From Clostridium novyi NT (GTDB lineage: Bacteria; Bacillota; Clostridia; Clostridiales; Clostridiaceae): a stretch of 64,000 nucleotides of DNA. Shown here piece after piece: positions 12,910-21,876 of this stretch. The translations under genes were made by a program, and so were the position numbers. Every line of letters begins with the position of its first letter. Position 1 is the first letter of the stretch. A model generated the notes under the pieces. The model was not told the DNA's origin, searched no databases, and worked only from the letters and a program-made list of their open reading frames with translations. Where the stretch lies: positions 1,054,001 to 1,118,000 of the forward strand of contig NC_008593.1 of NCBI RefSeq assembly GCF_000014125.1, in the 5' to 3' direction.

Positions 12910-13272
12910 ATGGATAAAGAAAAATTACACGATTGTGCTTGTGGTGGACATGATCACGATCATAATCACGGAGACTGCGGATGCGGTGGACATGATCATG
13001 AACATGAAGCTTGTGGATGCGGATGTCATGAACACGAAAGCCTTATTGTAGAATTAGAAGATGAAAATGGTAACACAGTTCCATGCGAAGTAATAGATGG
13101 CTTTGAATATAAAGAAAATGAATATGCTCTTGTACAAAACCCAGAGGATAATTCAGTTTATCTTTTTAAAGTTATAGGTGAAGGTGAAGAAGGACAATTA
13201 GTTGTACCAGATGATAATGAATTTAATGAAGTTACAGCTTACTATGAAACTTTACTAGAAAACGAAGAATAA
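12910..13272 (+). CDS. DUF1292 protein with a His/Cys-rich N-terminus
   Basis: A 120-residue acidic protein. Residues 9-42 contain seven cysteines and nine histidines in repeated HDHDH and CGCG patterns, plainly a metal-binding tail. Residues 45-120 match the small DUF1292 domain (IVELEDENGNTVPCEVIDGFEY; EYALVQNPEDNSVYLFKV), whose function is not known. The ATG at 12910 follows AGGAGG. It is a single-gene unit with terminators on both sides. Metal storage, delivery or sensing is possible, but nothing in the context chooses between them. Confidence 0.8.
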   Translation: MDKEKLHDCACGGHDHDHNHGDCGCGGHDHEHEACGCGCHEHESLIVELEDENGNTVPCEVIDGFEYKENEYALVQNPEDNSVYLFKVIGEGEEGQLVVPDDNEFNEVTAYYETLLENEE

Positions 13273-13277
13273 TACTG

Positions 13278-13307
13278 AAAAGTCGTTGCATTTGCATCGG
13301 CTTTTTT
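13278..13307 (+). terminator. Intrinsic terminator after the DUF1292 gene
   Basis: The stem AAAGTCGTTGCA (13279-13290) pairs with TGCATCGGCTTT (13293-13304) with one mismatch and a wobble, followed by a T-run. The TTG at 13309 comes straight after the T-run, which argues against using it as the start of the next gene. Confidence 0.85.
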
Positions 13308-13341
13308 CTTGATAAAATCCGCATTAACTAGGAGTGGTACA

Positions 13342-13983
13342 GTGGAGAAATTAGGAATATTTGATGTAGATTTTACCCTTACAAAAAAGGAAACATTAAT
13401 ACAACTTTATCTATTTATGTTAAAAAGGAATATAGGATTAATAAAATATATTCCAAGAAACATAATGGCGGGTATTTTTTATGGAATAGGAATTTATGAT
13501 GCAGAAAAATCAAAAGAAACTTTTATTAAATTTTTAGATGGAATAAATGAAGCTGATATGAAGAATTTAGTTAAGGAATTTTATGAAGAAAGATTAAGTA
13601 AAATTTTATATAAAGATGCTATAGATACTATAAAAAAGTTAAAAAAGCAAGGATATAAAATATATTTAATATCTGCATCACCAGAAGTATATTTAGAAGA
13701 ACTTTATAATATAAAAGAAGTAGACAAGATAATAGGTACAAAATTAAAAGTGGAAAATGGGATATATAAAAGTGCTATTGAAGGATCAAATAATAAGGGA
13801 GAAGAGAAGGTAAGACGACTTAAAGAAGTCTTAAAAGAGGAAAATATAGAAGTTGACTTTAAAAATTCCTATATGTTTTCTGACTCACTTGCAGACCTTC
13901 CTTTATTTAAATTAGTAGGAAATCCTTATCTTATTAACTCTAAAAAGAGTTATAATAATATTAAAAGATTAGAATGGAAGTAA
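13342..13983 (+). CDS. HAD-superfamily IB phosphatase (SerB-like)
   Basis: A 213-residue haloacid-dehalogenase-type phosphatase. The nucleophile motif FDVDFTLT puts the catalytic Asp8 and Asp10 near the N-terminus, motif II is the serine in LISASPE, and FSDSLADLPLF supplies the metal-binding acidic pair near the C-terminus. The helical cap follows motif I as in subfamily IB, which includes phosphoserine phosphatases and related enzymes. The start is the GTG at 13342, with TAGGAG seven bases upstream. Twelve bases separate it from the aminotransferase gene, so the two are likely cotranscribed. The substrate is not identifiable. Confidence 0.8.
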   Translation: MEKLGIFDVDFTLTKKETLIQLYLFMLKRNIGLIKYIPRNIMAGIFYGIGIYDAEKSKETFIKFLDGINEADMKNLVKEFYEERLSKILYKDAIDTIKKLKKQGYKIYLISASPEVYLEELYNIKEVDKIIGTKLKVENGIYKSAIEGSNNKGEEKVRRLKEVLKEENIEVDFKNSYMFSDSLADLPLFKLVGNPYLINSKKSYNNIKRLEWK

Positions 13984-13995
13984 GGTGATAGGGTA

Positions 13996-14817
13996 ATGAA
14001 AGAATGTTATGGTGAAAAGTTTATAGTTAATAACACTATAAAAGATATAGAAGAGTTTAATGATAAATATTTAAGAGAAGGTAAATCATTATATGAAGTT
14101 ATGAGAATTATAGATGGTGTACCTATATTTTTAGAAGATCATCTATTAAGACTTTATAATTCTTCTAAAATGACAGAACTTGGGGTTTGGATGGAAAAAG
14201 ATGAAATAAAAAATAATATACAAAAGCTTTGTGAGATAAATAATAATAAAAATGCTAATGTAAAAATTATATTTAACTATAATAAAGGAATAAAAACCTT
14301 TGTATGTTATTTTATAGAGTCAATATATCCAACAGAAGATATGTATGAAAACGGGGTTAAAACTTCATTTTATTGTGCAGAAAGAGAAAATCCTAATATA
14401 AAAATCGTAAATCAAAACCTAAGAGATGAAACCAACAAAATCATCCAAGAAACAGGTGTTTATGAAGTAATATTAGTAAATAAAGATGGATATATAACAG
14501 AAGGAAGTAGATCTAATATATTCATGATAAAAGATGGAAAAGTAATAACTTCTCCTATAATTGAAGTTCTTCCAGGAATTACGCGAAAATATATAATAAA
14601 AGCTTGTATTAATCTTGGATACCAAGTTATAGAAAAAAGAATTAACTATAAAAATATAGATGATGTAGATGGATTATTTATATCTAGTACATCACCAAAA
14701 GTTCTTCCTATATCCATGGTAAATGAAAGCAAGTTTGATGCTAAAAATGAAATTATTCAAAATATAAGACATGAATATGACAATATTATAAACAATTATA
14801 TAAAAAGTAATGGGTAA
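13996..14817 (+). CDS. Class IV PLP aminotransferase (IlvE/PabC/D-amino acid type)
   Basis: A 273-residue fold-type IV PLP enzyme. The probable Schiff-base lysine is Lys136 in IKIVNQNLRDETNK, and the family motif EGSRSNIF follows, then VLPGITRKYI. Members include branched-chain aminotransferase, D-amino acid aminotransferase and 4-amino-4-deoxychorismate lyase. Length fits the last two better than IlvE, and no pabA/pabB genes are nearby, so the reaction stays open. ATG at 13996 after GGTGATAGGG. It follows the HAD phosphatase closely and ends at a strong terminator. Confidence 0.78.
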   Translation: MKECYGEKFIVNNTIKDIEEFNDKYLREGKSLYEVMRIIDGVPIFLEDHLLRLYNSSKMTELGVWMEKDEIKNNIQKLCEINNNKNANVKIIFNYNKGIKTFVCYFIESIYPTEDMYENGVKTSFYCAERENPNIKIVNQNLRDETNKIIQETGVYEVILVNKDGYITEGSRSNIFMIKDGKVITSPIIEVLPGITRKYIIKACINLGYQVIEKRINYKNIDDVDGLFISSTSPKVLPISMVNESKFDAKNEIIQNIRHEYDNIINNYIKSNG

Positions 14818-14818
14818 T

Positions 14819-14850
14819 AAAAACATGAGTAAATCTCATGTTTTTATTTT
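14819..14850 (+). terminator. Intrinsic terminator after the aminotransferase gene
   Basis: AAAAACATGAG (14819-14829) pairs perfectly with CTCATGTTTTT (14835-14845) across a 5-base loop and continues into T-rich sequence. It begins two bases after the stop codon. Confidence 0.9.
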
Positions 14851-14918
14851 TATTTATTGGGAAAACTAACATCGAGGATTGCTTAATGAAAATATTAAGC
14901 AAAGAAAGGAGGAAGAGA

Positions 14919-16886
14919 ATGAGTAGTAATAACAAAGGAAAAGGTAAGGTATTTGCCACTCTTCAAAAAATAGGTAAATCCTTGATGTTACCAGTATCAG
15001 TACTACCAGCAGCAGGAATTCTCCTAAGAATTGGTCAAGATGATCTTCTTGGAAGATATGGAGTTATATTTAAAAACTTAGCTACTGCAGGTGATGCTAT
15101 TTTCACAAATTTACCACTTATATTTGCAGTTGGAGTTGCAATAGGATTTTCAGGTGGAGAAGCAGTTGCATCTCTAGCAGCAGTTATTGGTCAGCTTATA
15201 TTACAAGCAGTTTTATTAGAAATGGGTAAAAGATTTGGTGTACCAATAAATATGGGTGTATTTGGAGGAATAATAATAGGGCTTATAGCAGCTATTTTAT
15301 ATAATAAATATCATGATATAAAACTTCCTCAGGTTTTAGGTTTCTTTGGAGGAAAAAGATTTGTACCTATTATAACCTCATTTGCATCATTAATATTTGC
15401 GGTAATAGGTGCAACTATTTGGCAACCTATACAAAATGTAATAAATATATTTGCAAAGTGGGCTAGTACATCAATATTTGGTCCTGCATTTTATGCGGCA
15501 GGAAAAAGACTTTTAATACCACTTGGACTTCATCATATGTATTATCCACCATTTTTATATCAATTTGGTGAGTATACTGTAAAGGGTATTAAATATTTTG
15601 GTGATACAGCTAGATATTTTCATGGAGATCCAACAGCAGGATTTTTCATGGCATCAGAATATCCTGTAGTCATGTTTGGACTTCCAGGAGCTGCAATTGC
15701 TATAATAGCTGCAGCTAAAAAGGAAAATAGAAAAAAAGTTTCTGGAATAATGGTATCAGCAGCTTTTGTAGCATTTCTAACAGGAATTACAGAGCCAATC
15801 GAATTTACATTTATATTTGTTGCTCCAATATTGTTTGCTTTCCACGTAATAGCAGCATTTTGCTCAGGAATAATAACTAGTTTATTAAAAATAAGACTAG
15901 GGTATACTTTTTCTGCATCCTTTATTGATTATTTATTAGGATTTAAGTTTGCAGGTAGACCATGGCTTATATGGCTAGTTGGAATAGTATTTTTTGCATT
16001 ATATTTTGTTGTATTTTATTTTGCAATTAAAACTTTCAACATTAAAACACCAGGCAGAGAAGATGAAAGTGAATATTTTGATCCAAAATTAAAAGAAGTT
16101 AAAGGTTCAGAAAAAGCAAAAAGAGTATTAAATGCTATAGGAGGAAAAGATAATATTGAAGTTCTAGATGCCTGTATAACAAGACTTAGATTAACATTAA
16201 AAGATCCTTCTAGAGTAGATAAAGGAGCCTTAAAGGCATTAGGTGCTGCTGGAGTGTTAGAAGCAGGAAATAACGTTCAAGCTATATTTGGAACAGAAGC
16301 AGAAAAAATAAAAGACTCTATGAAAGCTATAATAGAAAGAGGAGAAGATACTGTAATAGTAGATGATTTAGAAGAGGAAAAAGAAGAAATAGTAGAAGAT
16401 ACTAAAGAAGATTCTAAAGCTTTATCAAAACAAACTTTAGAGATTTTAAATCCATTAAAAGGAGAAATAATAGATATAACTAAAGTACCAGATGAAGTGT
16501 TTTCAAGTAAGGCATTAGGAGATGGGTTTGCTATAAATCCATTAGGTAATGAAGTGGTGTCTCCTATAGATGGAGAAATTGCAGTATTGTTCCCAACAAA
16601 ACACGCTGTTGCTATAAAAGGTGACAATGGACTTGAGATGCTAGTTCATATTGGAATAGATACAGTAAACTTAAATGGAGAAGGATTTACAGCTCATGTA
16701 TCTCAAGGAGACAAAGTAAAACAAGGAGATTTATTAGTTGAGTTTGATAAAGAAATAATAGAATCAAAAGCCAAATCATCAATAACTCCTGTTGTTATAA
16801 CAAATATGGACTTTGTAGAGAGTCTAGATATTTCCTATGGTGAGAAAGAAAAAGGAGAAAAGGTAGTAACAATAAAAACAAATTAG
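14919..16886 (+). CDS. PTS permease EIICBA, glucose/N-acetylglucosamine family
   Basis: A 655-residue three-domain sugar permease. EIIC (about 10-380) is polytopic and holds the family signatures GLHHMYYPPF and GITEPIEF. EIIB (about 398-475) has the phosphorylated Cys419 in DACITRLRLTL. EIIA (about 520-640) has the phospho-accepting His577 in LVHIGIDTV and the supporting His562. The chain takes phosphate from HPr and imports and phosphorylates a hexose; glucose and N-acetylglucosamine cannot be told apart here. The start is the ATG at 14919 behind AAAGGAGG; in-frame extensions to 14838 fall in the previous terminator. No antiterminator site was found upstream. Confidence 0.9.
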   Translation: MSSNNKGKGKVFATLQKIGKSLMLPVSVLPAAGILLRIGQDDLLGRYGVIFKNLATAGDAIFTNLPLIFAVGVAIGFSGGEAVASLAAVIGQLILQAVLLEMGKRFGVPINMGVFGGIIIGLIAAILYNKYHDIKLPQVLGFFGGKRFVPIITSFASLIFAVIGATIWQPIQNVINIFAKWASTSIFGPAFYAAGKRLLIPLGLHHMYYPPFLYQFGEYTVKGIKYFGDTARYFHGDPTAGFFMASEYPVVMFGLPGAAIAIIAAAKKENRKKVSGIMVSAAFVAFLTGITEPIEFTFIFVAPILFAFHVIAAFCSGIITSLLKIRLGYTFSASFIDYLLGFKFAGRPWLIWLVGIVFFALYFVVFYFAIKTFNIKTPGREDESEYFDPKLKEVKGSEKAKRVLNAIGGKDNIEVLDACITRLRLTLKDPSRVDKGALKALGAAGVLEAGNNVQAIFGTEAEKIKDSMKAIIERGEDTVIVDDLEEEKEEIVEDTKEDSKALSKQTLEILNPLKGEIIDITKVPDEVFSSKALGDGFAINPLGNEVVSPIDGEIAVLFPTKHAVAIKGDNGLEMLVHIGIDTVNLNGEGFTAHVSQGDKVKQGDLLVEFDKEIIESKAKSSITPVVITNMDFVESLDISYGEKEKGEKVVTIKTN

Positions 16887-16912
16887 TAGTAATAATAAAT
16901 TTATATATTAGC

Positions 16913-16950
16913 AAAAAAGAAGTGGAAATTATAACCACTTCTTTTTTATG
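16913..16950 (+). terminator. Intrinsic terminator after the PTS gene
   Basis: A perfect 13-bp stem, AAAAAAGAAGTGG against CCACTTCTTTTTT, with a 9-base loop. It separates the PTS gene from the chemotaxis operon. Confidence 0.92.
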
Positions 16951-16988
16951 TTTAATTATAATATTGAAGGTGACTTTTTATTTATTTA

Positions 16989-17015
16989 TAAAGAATATAC
17001 ATAAAAATACGATAA
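16989..17015 (+). promoter_or_regulatory. SigD (sigma-28) type promoter of the fapA/che operon
   Basis: TAAA (16989-16992), exactly 15 bases, then TACGATAA (17008-17015), against the flagellar consensus TAAA-N15-GCCGATAA. The same spacing and CGATAA core recur at five other flagellar sites in this window, which supports it. A SigA-like TATACT at 17045-17050 lies further down. Confidence 0.65.
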
Positions 17016-17086
17016 AATATGTAAAACAGTTAATAAATATATGGTATACTTTTCTTAGAATAATAAATTTAGGGAGTTGTTGTTTG

Positions 17087-19054
17087 ATGCAAAATATATT
17101 TACAGCTAGAACTTTAGAAGAGTGTTTACAATTGGCATCACAAAAATTAAATTTAGAAAAACAAGAAATAGATTATGAAATACTTGAAGAAAGACAAGGT
17201 ATTTTTATAAAAAAAGTTACTATTTCTGTAAAATCATTAAAAAACAATAAAAAAAATAATGAAAAATATATTAAAATAGAAAATAAAGAAGAAAATAGTG
17301 AAAATATAGATGGTACAGTTATGATTAAAAAAGGAAAGATAGTAGTTAAGAATCCTAGAAAAAAAGGGAAGGCAGCTGTTATACTTCCTAATAATAATGT
17401 AACTGTACTTGTAGATGGAGTAGCAGTTATAAATAAAAAAGAAGTTTATGAAGACAATGTAATAGATGTATTATTTGAAGAGAATACTGCGCAAAGAGTG
17501 TTAAATATAGAAACATCTAATAGTGTAATGGAAGCATATGTAACTGTTAAATATATGCCTGAGAATATATATGAGTTAAATGATACTGAAGAAAAGCATA
17601 AATTACAAATAACTCCTATAATAAAAGAACAAAAGTATCCAAAGCCCTATACTATTGATGAAATTAAAGAAATATTACTTTCAAAAGGAATTAAAGCTGG
17701 AATAATAAAAGAAAGATTATATGAGTTAACACAATTAAAGGATACAGAAGAATTATTAGTAGCTAAAGGTATAAAACCTATAAATGGTATAGATGATAAA
17801 GTTAATATAAATTTTGAAACTAATAGTGCTAAAAAATTCAGACAGGATAAAAATGGTAATGTAGATTACAAAAGTATAGGAATAGTTAAAGAAGTCAAGG
17901 TTGGAGAAGTTTTGGCAACAATAGAAAAGGGAATAGAAGGTAAGGATGGCATAGATATAAGAGGAATAGTTAAAAAACATGTTCCAGGGAAAAAGGTAAA
18001 GTTAAAGATAGGACAAGGATGTAAGTTTAAAGATGAAAATACAGTGGTTTCAACCATAGAAGGAAAACCTTCCTTAAAGGGTGGAGTTATTTGTGTAAAT
18101 AAAGTACATCACATAGAAAAAGATGTTGATATAACAACAGGAAATGTAGATTTTGTTGGAGATGTTTTAATTTATGGAAATGTAAAAGAAGGAATGAAAG
18201 TTAATTGTGGTCAAAATCTTACAGTAAATAGAAATATAGAACATGCAAAAATTTATTCTAAACAAGATATGGATATCTTAGGTAATGTAATAAATTCAGA
18301 ACTTTATGCAGGTGGAAATAATATTTTTAAATTAAATAAGCTTAATATTTTAGAAAAATTAAATTCTGGAATTAATGAATTGATAGGTACAGTAGAGCAT
18401 ATTAAAAAGTTTAACCTACTAGGAAAGAAGGTTAGAGATGGAGAAATATTAAAAGTGCTACTGGAAAATAAATTTAAATATATAGATGAATTATGCGTAG
18501 AGTTTTCAAAAACATTAATTGAAACCGATAGTAATGAAGAAAAATTGCTAAGTAATTTTATAAATAAAAAATTAATAGGTATAGGTCCTTTTAGCATTAA
18601 AAATGTTAAAGAATTACAATTGTTTACAATAAGAATAAATAAAGTTGTAGATGATATAAAAAATAGTTTAACTATGCCTGTAACTATGAGTGTTAGTTAT
18701 TGTCAAGATTCTATTTTGAAATGTTCGGGTAATATAGTTATTACTGGAAAGGGAGAGTATGTATCTGAAATAATCTCTCATGGAAATGTAGAATTTATAG
18801 CAAGTGGAAGTATTGCCAGAGGCGGAACAATAAAAGCTGAAAAAGAAATAAAGTGCAAAGAAGTAGGTAGTGAAGGAGGAGTATCCACTAAGCTTATAGT
18901 AGGACCTAAAGGACATATATGGGTTGATATTGCTTATCAAAATACAAGATTTGTAGTAGGAGAAAAGGAATATATACTAGAAATTCCAAGCAAAGAAATT
19001 CATGCTTACTTGGGAGACGATGGTGAAATAATTGTAGATAAATTTGTGTTATAG
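17087..19054 (+). CDS. FapA-family (DUF342) protein with N-terminal Jag_N domain
   Basis: A 655-residue soluble protein. Residues 5-50 (TARTLEECLQLASQKLNLEK) form a Jag_N-type domain like the N-terminus of the RNA-binding protein KhpB/Jag. The central part is the DUF342/FapA beta-solenoid with its many GNV and GDV turns (GNVDFVGDVLIYGNVKEG), and a helical insert follows. The family member FapA is required for polar flagellar assembly in other bacteria; the molecular role is unclear. The start is the ATG at 17087 after AGGGAG; longer in-frame starts run through the PTS terminator. It leads the chemotaxis operon, 12 bases before cheW. Confidence 0.8.
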   Translation: MQNIFTARTLEECLQLASQKLNLEKQEIDYEILEERQGIFIKKVTISVKSLKNNKKNNEKYIKIENKEENSENIDGTVMIKKGKIVVKNPRKKGKAAVILPNNNVTVLVDGVAVINKKEVYEDNVIDVLFEENTAQRVLNIETSNSVMEAYVTVKYMPENIYELNDTEEKHKLQITPIIKEQKYPKPYTIDEIKEILLSKGIKAGIIKERLYELTQLKDTEELLVAKGIKPINGIDDKVNINFETNSAKKFRQDKNGNVDYKSIGIVKEVKVGEVLATIEKGIEGKDGIDIRGIVKKHVPGKKVKLKIGQGCKFKDENTVVSTIEGKPSLKGGVICVNKVHHIEKDVDITTGNVDFVGDVLIYGNVKEGMKVNCGQNLTVNRNIEHAKIYSKQDMDILGNVINSELYAGGNNIFKLNKLNILEKLNSGINELIGTVEHIKKFNLLGKKVRDGEILKVLLENKFKYIDELCVEFSKTLIETDSNEEKLLSNFINKKLIGIGPFSIKNVKELQLFTIRINKVVDDIKNSLTMPVTMSVSYCQDSILKCSGNIVITGKGEYVSEIISHGNVEFIASGSIARGGTIKAEKEIKCKEVGSEGGVSTKLIVGPKGHIWVDIAYQNTRFVVGEKEYILEIPSKEIHAYLGDDGEIIVDKFVL

Positions 19055-19066
19055 GAGGAAATACTA

Positions 19067-19519
19067 ATGGAGAATAAGGAAATAAAAGTATTAATTTTCA
19101 AAATAAATAATCAATATTATGCAACAGATATTAAAGAAGTAGAAAGAATTTTAGGATACGAGGTTCCGACGAATCTTCCGGATTCTCCAGAATTTATTGA
19201 AGGAGTAATAAATCATGAAGGTAATATATTACCTGTAATGAGTATAGCTAAAAAATTTAATATACAGGAAAGTGATAATAAAAAAAATGCAAAAATAGTA
19301 GTTATAAAAGAGGTGCAAAATAAAATTGGAGTTATTGTAGATGTTGTATCAGAGGTAAGAAATATATATCTTAAAGATATAGAACAGCCTCCAGAAATCA
19401 TATCAGAAGTATCTAAAAGATATATAGAAGGGTTAATAAAATTAGAAAACAAAATAATAATTTTTTTGAACCTTGGTAAAATATTGACCGATGAAGAAAG
19501 AGAGGCCATTCTTAATTAG
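19067..19519 (+). CDS. cheW: Chemotaxis adaptor CheW (first copy)
   Basis: A 150-residue CheW-like single domain (FKINNQYYATDIKEVERIL; EFIEGVINHEGNILPVMSI). CheW links chemoreceptors to the CheA kinase in the cytoplasmic array. A second CheW lies at 24972; the two are clearly diverged, so they may serve different receptor classes. ATG at 19067 after AGGAGG, 12 bases downstream of the fapA-like gene. Confidence 0.93.
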   Translation: MENKEIKVLIFKINNQYYATDIKEVERILGYEVPTNLPDSPEFIEGVINHEGNILPVMSIAKKFNIQESDNKKNAKIVVIKEVQNKIGVIVDVVSEVRNIYLKDIEQPPEIISEVSKRYIEGLIKLENKIIIFLNLGKILTDEEREAILN

Positions 19520-19528
19520 GGGGATATA

Positions 19529-20017
19529 ATGAATAAAGATGAAATAAGGATAGGTATCGCAGACTTAAATGTTGCATTACCTCCCAAAAAACTTATAACA
19601 GTAGGGCTTGGTTCTTGTATTGGAATAGCCTTATATGATTCTATTAAAAAAATAGGTGGACTTGCACATATAATGCTTCCAGATAGCACTCAGTTTTCAA
19701 ATGTAAGTAATCCTATGAAATTTGCAGATCTTGCAATACCAATGCTTCTAGAAAAAATGGAGAAACAAGGAGCTGTTAAAAGACATCTAAAAGCAAAAAT
19801 TGCAGGGGGAGCTTCTATGTTTAACTTTTCAGATAAGAGTATGATAATGGATATAGGAAATAGAAATAGTAAGTCAGTGAAAAAAGTTTTAGGAGAATAT
19901 GGAATACCAATTATCAGTGAAGATACTGGTGGAAACAAAGGAAGAACTATGATATTTAGTACAGAAGATGGAATGGTGGAAATAAGAACAGTGGGAATGG
20001 GAATAAGAGCAATATAA
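19529..20017 (+). CDS. cheD: Chemoreceptor glutamine deamidase CheD
   Basis: A 162-residue CheD. The catalytic cysteine Cys30 lies in GLGSCIGIALYD and the histidine His47 in GGLAHIMLP. CheD deamidates receptor glutamines and, in Gram-positive bacteria, also binds CheC to tune CheY-P turnover; cheC is present four genes downstream. ATG at 19529 after AGGGGG, nine bases after cheW. Confidence 0.95.
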   Translation: MNKDEIRIGIADLNVALPPKKLITVGLGSCIGIALYDSIKKIGGLAHIMLPDSTQFSNVSNPMKFADLAIPMLLEKMEKQGAVKRHLKAKIAGGASMFNFSDKSMIMDIGNRNSKSVKKVLGEYGIPIISEDTGGNKGRTMIFSTEDGMVEIRTVGMGIRAI

Positions 20018-20032
20018 ATGGAGTGAAGTGTT

Positions 20033-21094
20033 TTGGAAAAAATAAAAGTAATAGTTGTGGATGATTCAGCACTTATGAGAAAAATTATATCAGACATGAT
20101 AAACATGCAACCAGATATGGAAGTTATATGTACAGCCAGAAATGGGGAAGACCTAATAAAAAAGCTTGAAACTGAAAAGCCAGATGTAATAACTTTAGAT
20201 ATCGAAATGCCAAAAATGAATGGAATGGAAACATTGCATGAAATGAAGATTAAAAAATATAAAATACCAACAATCATGTTAAGTAGTGTTTCAAAAGAAG
20301 GAACTAAACTTACAATGGAATGTCTCCATAATGGAGCCTTTGATTTTATAGCAAAGCCTTCTGGAGCTATATCACTGGATATTGAAAAGGTTGGTGATGA
20401 ATTGGTAAGTAAAATTAGGGTTTCTAAAAGCAAAAACAATTTTAAAATTAAAAGAAATATAGACAAAAGTGCTTTATCAAAAACTAAAATAAGAAGGATG
20501 CCAAGCAAAGTAGGAACGTCAAATATAGAAGCAGTTGTTATAGGGGCATCTACAGGAGGACCCAAAGCATTATACAAAGTTATAACAGAGCTTCCTGAAA
20601 AATTAGGTGTTCCAATATTTGTAGTACAACATATGCCAGTAGGTTTTACAAAAGCCTTTGCAGATAGGCTTGATGCTAACAGCAAAATAAAAGTTATTGA
20701 AGCATCAGAAGGTGACATTATTAAGAAAGATGTAGTGTATGTTGCAAAGGGTGGATCTCATATGGAAATAACAAAGGACAAAAAGATACACTTATCTGAG
20801 GAGCCACCAATATGGGGAGTTAGACCTGCTGTTGACAAGCTATTTATATCTGCGGCTAAAGTATATGGTTCTCATGTTTTAAGTGTAGTTTTAACTGGTA
20901 TGGGAAGAGATGGTGCAGAAGGAACAAAAGTTATAAAAGACCTTGGAGGAATGACAATTTCAGAAGATAAAGATACTTGCACTATATATGGTATGCCTAA
21001 AGCTGCCTTTGAAACTGGAAAGGTTGATTATGTACTTCCCATTTATGAAATTTCAGAGGCTATAGCTAAAAATACTATAGGCAGTGGGAGGTAA
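20033..21094 (+). CDS. cheB: Protein-glutamate methylesterase CheB
   Basis: A 353-residue two-domain protein. The receiver domain has the phospho-acceptor Asp56 (TLDIEMPKMNG). The esterase domain has the catalytic triad Ser173 (GASTGGPKA), His200 (VVQHMPVGF) and Asp293 (GMGRDGAEG). It demethylates chemoreceptors when phosphorylated by CheA. The start is the TTG at 20033 with GGAGTG upstream; no better codon is available before the conserved IKVIVVDDS. Only two bases separate its stop from cheR. Confidence 0.95.
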   Translation: MEKIKVIVVDDSALMRKIISDMINMQPDMEVICTARNGEDLIKKLETEKPDVITLDIEMPKMNGMETLHEMKIKKYKIPTIMLSSVSKEGTKLTMECLHNGAFDFIAKPSGAISLDIEKVGDELVSKIRVSKSKNNFKIKRNIDKSALSKTKIRRMPSKVGTSNIEAVVIGASTGGPKALYKVITELPEKLGVPIFVVQHMPVGFTKAFADRLDANSKIKVIEASEGDIIKKDVVYVAKGGSHMEITKDKKIHLSEEPPIWGVRPAVDKLFISAAKVYGSHVLSVVLTGMGRDGAEGTKVIKDLGGMTISEDKDTCTIYGMPKAAFETGKVDYVLPIYEISEAIAKNTIGSGR

Positions 21095-21096
21095 AA

Positions 21097-21864
21097 ATGG
21101 ATTTAAAAGATTTTGAAAAATGGGCATTTAAAGAATTTAAAATAGATCTTTCAGCATATAAATCTAATCAACTCCACAGAAGAATATTAAGCTTAATGTC
21201 AAGAGTTGGGGTTAAAACCGTAGATGATTATGTAGAACTTTTAAAGAAAGACGGAGAACAAAGACAAAAATTTTTAGATTTCATAACTATAAATGTAACT
21301 GAATTTTTTAGAAATCCAGATATATTTAATGATTTAAAAAGCAAAATAGAAAATGATTTAATAAAGAATGAAAGAAATTTAAAAATATGGAGTGCCGCAT
21401 GTTCTATAGGAGCAGAACCATATTCTATAGCAATAATATTAGACAATTTAATTTCAAAAGGAAATCATAAAATTTTAGCTACCGATATAGATAATAATAT
21501 CCTAGAGAGAGCTAAAAGAGGAGAATACACTAAAGGTGAAATAAAAAATGTAAGAAGTGAATATATAAGAAAATATTTCAAAGAAGAAGAGGATAAATAC
21601 ATAATAAGTCCTAAAATAAAAAAAATGGTTACCTTTAAAAAACATGACTTAATACTGGATAGTTATGAAAGAAATTTTGATTTAATAGTATGCAGAAATG
21701 TAGTAATCTATTTTAATCAAGATGTAAAAGATGCTATTTATAAAAAGTTTAGTGACTCTTTGAAAAAAGGAGGATTGTTATTTGTAGGTGCCACGGAAAG
21801 TATATATAATTATAGAGATTATGGTTTCGAAAAAGCTTCTACATTCATATATAAGAAACTATAG
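21097..21864 (+). CDS. cheR: Chemotaxis methyltransferase CheR
   Basis: A 255-residue SAM-dependent methyltransferase that methylates receptor glutamates. The helical N-terminal domain (HRRILSLMSRVG) is followed by NVTEFFRNPDIF and the SAM-binding loop IWSAACSIGAEPYS. The more common form is GEEPYS, so Gly-Ala replaces Gly-Glu at one position. The motif FDLIVCRNVVIYF completes the core. ATG at 21097 after GGGAGG, partner to the adjacent cheB. Confidence 0.95.
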   Translation: MDLKDFEKWAFKEFKIDLSAYKSNQLHRRILSLMSRVGVKTVDDYVELLKKDGEQRQKFLDFITINVTEFFRNPDIFNDLKSKIENDLIKNERNLKIWSAACSIGAEPYSIAIILDNLISKGNHKILATDIDNNILERAKRGEYTKGEIKNVRSEYIRKYFKEEEDKYIISPKIKKMVTFKKHDLILDSYERNFDLIVCRNVVIYFNQDVKDAIYKKFSDSLKKGGLLFVGATESIYNYRDYGFEKASTFIYKKL

Positions 21865-21876
21865 GGAGGGTGAAAA

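Noticed and set aside
14838..14918. Longer N-terminus for the PTS permease
   Set aside because: It would begin inside the previous terminator; AAAGGAGG directly precedes the ATG at 14919.
16922..17086. Longer N-terminus for the FapA-like protein
   Set aside because: It would read through the PTS terminator and the SigD promoter; the Jag_N domain starts just after the ATG at 17087.
19690..20718. Long minus-strand open frame (342 codons) opposite cheD and cheB
   Set aside because: It is the mirror of two well-conserved genes, its translation is Ser/Ile/Phe-rich with no family motif, and no ribosome site precedes it.
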